NCBI GenBank assembly: GCA_002707985.1 | Contig: PAOI01000029.1 | Location: forward strand, 1 to 39,217 | Direction: 5' to 3' | Source of the DNA: Sphingomonas sp. | GTDB lineage: Bacteria; Pseudomonadota; Alphaproteobacteria; Sphingomonadales; Sphingomonadaceae | DNA: 39,217 nt | Shown: in pieces, positions 36,235 through 39,217 of the stretch | Layout of the letters: each line of letters opens with the position of its first letter | How positions within the stretch are numbered: position 1 is the first letter of the stretch | Position numbers and translations under genes: made by a program | Notes under the pieces: generated by a model | What the model saw: the letters and a program-made list of their open reading frames with translations, nothing else | Databases searched by the model: none | What the model was told of the DNA's origin: nothing

Positions 36235-37284
36235 ATGCACGACTGCATCAAGCGCCGCCTGCTCTATGCATGCACGCAGGCCTATGATCCCGATCTCGAA
36301 ACCTGGCGCCGCGGCGTCGGCTGGCAGGGGCGACCCGAAAGCGTGACGCGCGATGTCGAATTCTGGCGCGTGCCGATCGATCGCGCATTAGTGGGCCGCG
36401 TGGCCGAAGGCGTGGTGGTGGCGTTTCGCGGATCGCTGCCCCCGTTCGGCAGGACGGCAGCCGATGGCTGGGCAGTGTTGTTCGACTGGTTGAACGACGG
36501 CTTCTCGATATGTCGGCGCGACCCGGATTATGCCGGCACATCGGTGCATTGGGGCTTTGCCGAATCGATGCGGCGGCTGTGGCACGATACTCCCGACGGC
36601 AGTCCCGGCATCGCGACGCAGATCGAACGGCTGTTCGCGGACGGCGCGCCGCGCCGGCTGTGGTTTACCGGGCACAGCAAGGGCGGGGCGCTGGCGAACC
36701 TCGCTGCATTTCGGGCGGCGCATGAACCTGCATTGCGCGACGTTTCGATCCGGGTGTTGACGGTGGCGGCGGCACGGCCGGGCGACGCGGCCTTTGCCGC
36801 GGCCTATGCCGATACGCGGATTTCGTGCCTGCGATACGAACTGGCGTTCGATCCGGTGCCGCATCTGCCGCCCGGACCGCAGACGCCGCGTTGGGCATCG
36901 GCGCTGTTGCGCCTCGTCGCACCGGGATCGACACCCTGCGCGCAATATGCGCCGGTGGGGCATCTGGTAAGCGGCGGAGCGATGGATGCTTCCTGGCTGC
37001 GCAGCTGGCTGGGCCGGGTGGGAGGCCTTGCGGGAGCGGCGGTCCGCGATCCCGAGGGGCTGCTGGCGGCTGCGCTGACCGCGCATGGCATCGGGCCGCA
37101 CTCGGGATATGATCGGCTGATCTGCCATGGCGAGCGCGATTGTTCGCATGGGCATCGCGCTGATATGGCACCGCGCCGACATGAAAGCGAACCGCTGCGT
37201 TCGCCCCGGCGCGACGTGCGGGCGGGAGGCGGCACGGCGACGCCGGTTCCGCAGCCCGGCAAGCGCCGGGCGTTGCGCGGCTAG
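36235..37284 (+). CDS. Class 3 lipase-like alpha/beta hydrolase
   Basis: A 349-aa protein. VVVAFRGSLPP is the oxyanion-hole region and the nucleophile elbow GHSKGGALAN places the catalytic serine at S148; a likely Asp is in YELAFDPVPHLPP and a His in YAPVGHLV. This is the Lipase_3 (fungal triacylglycerol lipase-like) pattern. No signal peptide is seen. The C-terminal ~70 residues are unusually rich in Arg, His and Pro, including CHGERDCSHGHRADMAPRRH, and are not part of the core fold. ATG 36235 follows GGAAGGAAGG. It converges on the DUF1330 gene with only 3 nt between. Confidence 0.82.
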   Translation: MHDCIKRRLLYACTQAYDPDLETWRRGVGWQGRPESVTRDVEFWRVPIDRALVGRVAEGVVVAFRGSLPPFGRTAADGWAVLFDWLNDGFSICRRDPDYAGTSVHWGFAESMRRLWHDTPDGSPGIATQIERLFADGAPRRLWFTGHSKGGALANLAAFRAAHEPALRDVSIRVLTVAAARPGDAAFAAAYADTRISCLRYELAFDPVPHLPPGPQTPRWASALLRLVAPGSTPCAQYAPVGHLVSGGAMDASWLRSWLGRVGGLAGAAVRDPEGLLAAALTAHGIGPHSGYDRLICHGERDCSHGHRADMAPRRHESEPLRSPRRDVRAGGGTATPVPQPGKRRALRG

Positions 37285-37287
37285 GTC

Positions 37288-37701
37288 TCAGCTATCGGCA
37301 GGGGCGATGCGGATCAGCCGTGAGGTTTGAACCGCTGCCTGGCGATGGATCACCGCTTGGCGATATTCCGGGTCCGCGATCATCGCGAGGAATGCGGCGG
37401 CATCGGGATAGCGCGCGACGAACGCCATGTCCCATGCTTCCGAATCGGGGCCGATCAGCACCAGCTGGGGTTCGCCCTTCCACAGGATGCTGCCGCCGAA
37501 CCGCGCAAATACGAGGCCGCTGGCCGCCATATAGCGGCGATAGGCCTCTGCCCCGAACAGCCCCTCGGCAGCGCAGGCATGGTCGTCGGGATATTCCGCC
37601 AGATCGCGATAGCGGATCAGGTTGAGCATCTCGATCGGCACATCGACGGGCAAATCGCGAAACGCGTCCATCTGACCGGCGGCGGGGTCGACATAGTGCA
37701 T
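37288..37701 (-). CDS. DUF1330-family protein
   Basis: A 137-aa cytoplasmic protein resembling dimeric alpha/beta barrel DUF1330 members: VPIEMLNLIRYRDLAEYPDD near the start, AEAYRRYMAASG (actual ...GAEAYRRYMAASGLVF), and a repeated DMAFVARYPDAAAFLAMIADPEYR, which is very typical. The function is unknown. ATG 37701 is supported by GAGAGGAAG upstream. The ORF extends far upstream without similarity. It lies 71 nt after the truncated haemoglobin gene and may be co-transcribed. Confidence 0.8.
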   Translation of the reverse strand: MHYVDPAAGQMDAFRDLPVDVPIEMLNLIRYRDLAEYPDDHACAAEGLFGAEAYRRYMAASGLVFARFGGSILWKGEPQLVLIGPDSEAWDMAFVARYPDAAAFLAMIADPEYRQAVIHRQAAVQTSRLIRIAPADS

Positions 37702-37772
37702 CGGCGACTTCCTCTCCAGGCCGTTATCGTTGCAGGTTGTAGCGGCGGTGGAAAGAGCCGGGAGCCAATGTG

Positions 37773-38210
37773 TCAGGAAGCGGTCGCGCCGCGCGGCGCC
37801 ATGGCGCGTGCCATGCGGCCGAGCTTGTCCTGCATCTCTTCGCCGATATGCGGCGGAATACGCGGTTCGGCGGCGATGGCGCGTGCCATCGCATCGGCCC
37901 ATTGCCCGGCGGTGCGATGATCGATCGGCACCGCGCCGTGCAGGCTGAAGATGCATCCGCGCCCGCTTTCGAACCAGTCGCGCGGTCCGCCCAGCCATCC
38001 CGACAGAAATCCCGCGAGCGAATCGGCGATCGCATCCAGATCGGCCCCGTGCAGCGCGCGCAATTCGGCATAGGCGGGATCCGATCCGACCAGCGCATAG
38101 AAGCGATGCGCCAGCGCTCGCACCGTCTCTGCGCCGCCGATGACGGCATAGGGCAGCGCGGGGGACAGTTCGGAACGATCGCCAGCGGCGGCAGCAGGAT
38201 TATCGGCCAT
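37773..38210 (-). CDS. Truncated haemoglobin, group II-like
   Basis: A 145-aa protein. PYAVIGGAETVRALAHRFYALVG carries the B-helix Tyr of the FY pair, AELRALHGADLDAIADSLAGFLSGWLGGP the CD/E region, and IFSLHGAVPI the proximal haem histidine (F8). The later AGQWADAMARAI contains the G8 Trp typical of group II. It likely binds oxygen or NO in the cytoplasm. ATG 38210 is preferred; the upstream frame to 38330 has no globin sequence. A weak ribosome site precedes it. It is followed by DUF1330 on the same strand. Confidence 0.83.
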   Translation of the reverse strand: MADNPAAAAGDRSELSPALPYAVIGGAETVRALAHRFYALVGSDPAYAELRALHGADLDAIADSLAGFLSGWLGGPRDWFESGRGCIFSLHGAVPIDHRTAGQWADAMARAIAAEPRIPPHIGEEMQDKLGRMARAMAPRGATAS

Positions 38211-38342
38211 GGTGCCAGCATGGCGCCGCCCGGATCGTGCGAAATTGACGGAGGTCAAAGAAAGCCCGGCGCCGCTTTCCGAAAACGGGAGCGGCGGCCG
38301 GGATCGGGCGGGCAGGAGACCGGGAGCCAACTGTCCGCTCGC

Positions 38343-38368
38343 GGCGGGGCTTCAGGGGGAGCCCCGCC
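38343..38368. terminator. Stem-loop downstream of the small secreted-protein gene
   Basis: GGCGGGGCT and AGCCCCGCC form a perfect 9-bp stem with an 8-nt loop, 24 nt past the stop of the secreted-protein gene. No T-run is present on the minus strand, so termination is only possible. Confidence 0.4.
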
Positions 38369-38392
38369 GATCCTGTTCTCATGTGCGGGCGA

Positions 38393-38788
38393 TCAGTCGT
38401 CGATCGCCGGGACGATCATCGCTTCCTCGACCGTCACCGTGCCTTCGGGCGGGATCGCGTCTTCCGGGATGATGACGCCGCGTTCGGCCATTTCCTTGCG
38501 GAAATCATGGCGGGCATCCGCGATTTCGCGCTCATATTCGGCATAGGCGTCGATGCGATCGTCGGCATCGTTGGCGCGGCGCAGGTCGCTGCGCAGCTCG
38601 CGCCCGGCCTCCGACACGTCGGTCTTGTAATCGAGCCAGTGCGAATTGTCGTCGGTGAACACCATCGGGCTGAGAGTCGCTTCGGTGTGCGAGCTTGCGC
38701 TGGTGCTGACGGCCGACTGGGCCATTGCAGGAGCGCCGGCGAACAGCGCGGCGCCGGCGGCGGCGAAAACGATCATGGTCTTTTTCAT
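38393..38788 (-). CDS. Small secreted protein of unknown function
   Basis: A 131-aa protein with a clear Sec signal peptide (MKKTMIVFAAAGAALFAGAPAMA, cleavage after residue 23 or so) and an acidic mature part rich in Asp, Glu and Ala, with a helical central segment ERELRSDLRRAN-like (EAGRELRSDLRRANDADDRI) and an acidic Pro-rich end. I recognise no family. ATG 38788 is supported by GGGAGG. The mature protein is probably periplasmic and could bind metals or basic partners. Confidence 0.75.
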   Translation of the reverse strand: MKKTMIVFAAAGAALFAGAPAMAQSAVSTSASSHTEATLSPMVFTDDNSHWLDYKTDVSEAGRELRSDLRRANDADDRIDAYAEYEREIADARHDFRKEMAERGVIIPEDAIPPEGTVTVEEAMIVPAIDD

Positions 38789-39217
38789 GGGATAACCTCC
38801 CTTGCTGTTGTGTGCCGGGGCCAAGAACGGGCGGTGTGCAGCGTCGGTTGCGGCGCGAAATGCGGGACTCGCGCCCGCCCTCGCGTAGGGCGGGACAGGC
38901 CGTGCAGGGCGAGCGGCAGGGCGATCGGCGAAACCGCGTACGGCGCCTGAACCCCAGCTTAACCGCGGGTTTGCGGGCTGAACGGTCGATGAATGAAGCC
39001 CCGCCGGAGCCATTGTCCGGTTCCCGGCGAGGCGACCTGGTCATCGACGGTGCGCGTTTTCGGGCGAACCGGCGCGTGGACGGAATCGTTGGCGGGCTGC
39101 GCCGCAGCTGGTGCTGATCGCGGCGCTCGCCGCGCGACTTCCCGAAACCCGCGCATTTGCGTGCGAAGTTCGCACTGGTTCGCGCCAATACGCGCGTAGG
39201 CGCGCGCGGGAGCGGAA
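38789..39217. other. Intergenic region at the right edge
   Basis: 429 nt without a convincing gene. It should contain the promoter of the secreted-protein gene and the second copy of the 30-bp element. A 42-codon frame at 38989-39117 (starts MNEAPPEPLSGSRRG) lacks a ribosome site and cannot be supported. Confidence 0.5.
39161..39196. repeat. 30-bp element, copy 2, with a perfect palindrome
   Basis: 39167-39196 matches the copy at 30166-30195 in 28 of 30 positions. At its left border GTGCGAA-G-TTCGCAC (39161-39175) is a perfect palindrome, absent from copy 1. It lies 373 nt before the secreted-protein start, in the same orientation as copy 1 relative to the minus-strand gene. Confidence 0.6.

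Noticed and set aside
38989..39117. 42-aa plus-strand frame at the right edge
   Set aside because: No ribosome binding site, no recognisable motif and no known homologue to me.

Overview
The window is chromosomal DNA from a high-GC alphaproteobacterium, most likely a member of the Sphingomonadaceae (Sphingomonas or a close relative). This rests on the ALAS-type hemA (Shemin pathway), the MipZ division ATPase, a PgmG-type phosphoglucomutase/phosphomannomutase like that of sphingan producers, plsY next to dprA, betaine-lipid genes, frequent TTG/GTG starts and several small proteins that I recognise only from sphingomonads. I see no phage, insertion sequence, CRISPR array or plasmid function. 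The window reads as core chromosome with a few less common cassettes.

Layout. 1-2.4 kb: the 3' end of btaA, then btaB (betaine lipid synthesis) and, 5 nt later, a Tat-exported GH47 alpha-mannosidase. 2.4-4.5 kb: a YeiH-type transporter divergent from its probable LysR regulator. 4.4-6.6 kb: a DUF695 protein, a paired inverted-repeat element, a small membrane protein and hemA. 7-9.7 kb: a 53-aa protein, murI, and the overlapping plsY-dprA pair. 9.7-17.1 kb: an accessory-looking block separating dprA from topA (APC permease, DUF4396, YghU-like GST, HxlR/NAD(P)-binding pair, ABC-F ATPase, a COG4705 membrane protein and a membrane-anchored LuxR protein). 17.4-20.4 kb: topA and a VOC protein. 20.4-25.1 kb: a Sel1 protein, panC, mipZ, a membrane J-domain protein, pgmG and an ExoX-like exonuclease. 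25.1-30.1 kb: TraB/GumN protein, ferredoxin-reductase-like flavoprotein, tRNA-Thr(GGT), a 54-aa protein, a cupin and an M24B aminopeptidase. 30.4-39.2 kb: katG with a clear terminator, a membrane-anchored GNAT protein, oligopeptidase B, a zinc-ribbon protein, a class 3 lipase-like protein, DUF1330, a truncated haemoglobin and a small secreted protein.

How the genes work together. Envelope biogenesis (btaAB, plsY, murI, pgmG), haem and haem/peroxide proteins (hemA, katG, truncated haemoglobin), redox defence (YghU-like GST, HxlR pair) and cell-cycle/DNA functions (mipZ, topA, dprA, ExoX) recur. No single new multi-gene system is obvious. The signals most worth following are non-coding: a paired hairpin element at 4.9-5.05 kb, an 18-nt sequence shared upstream of topA and the M24B peptidase, and a 30-bp element present upstream of the same peptidase and again at the right edge. 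Unusual proteins include the membrane-tethered GNAT, the membrane-tethered LuxR and the Tat-exported GH47 beside betaine lipid genes.
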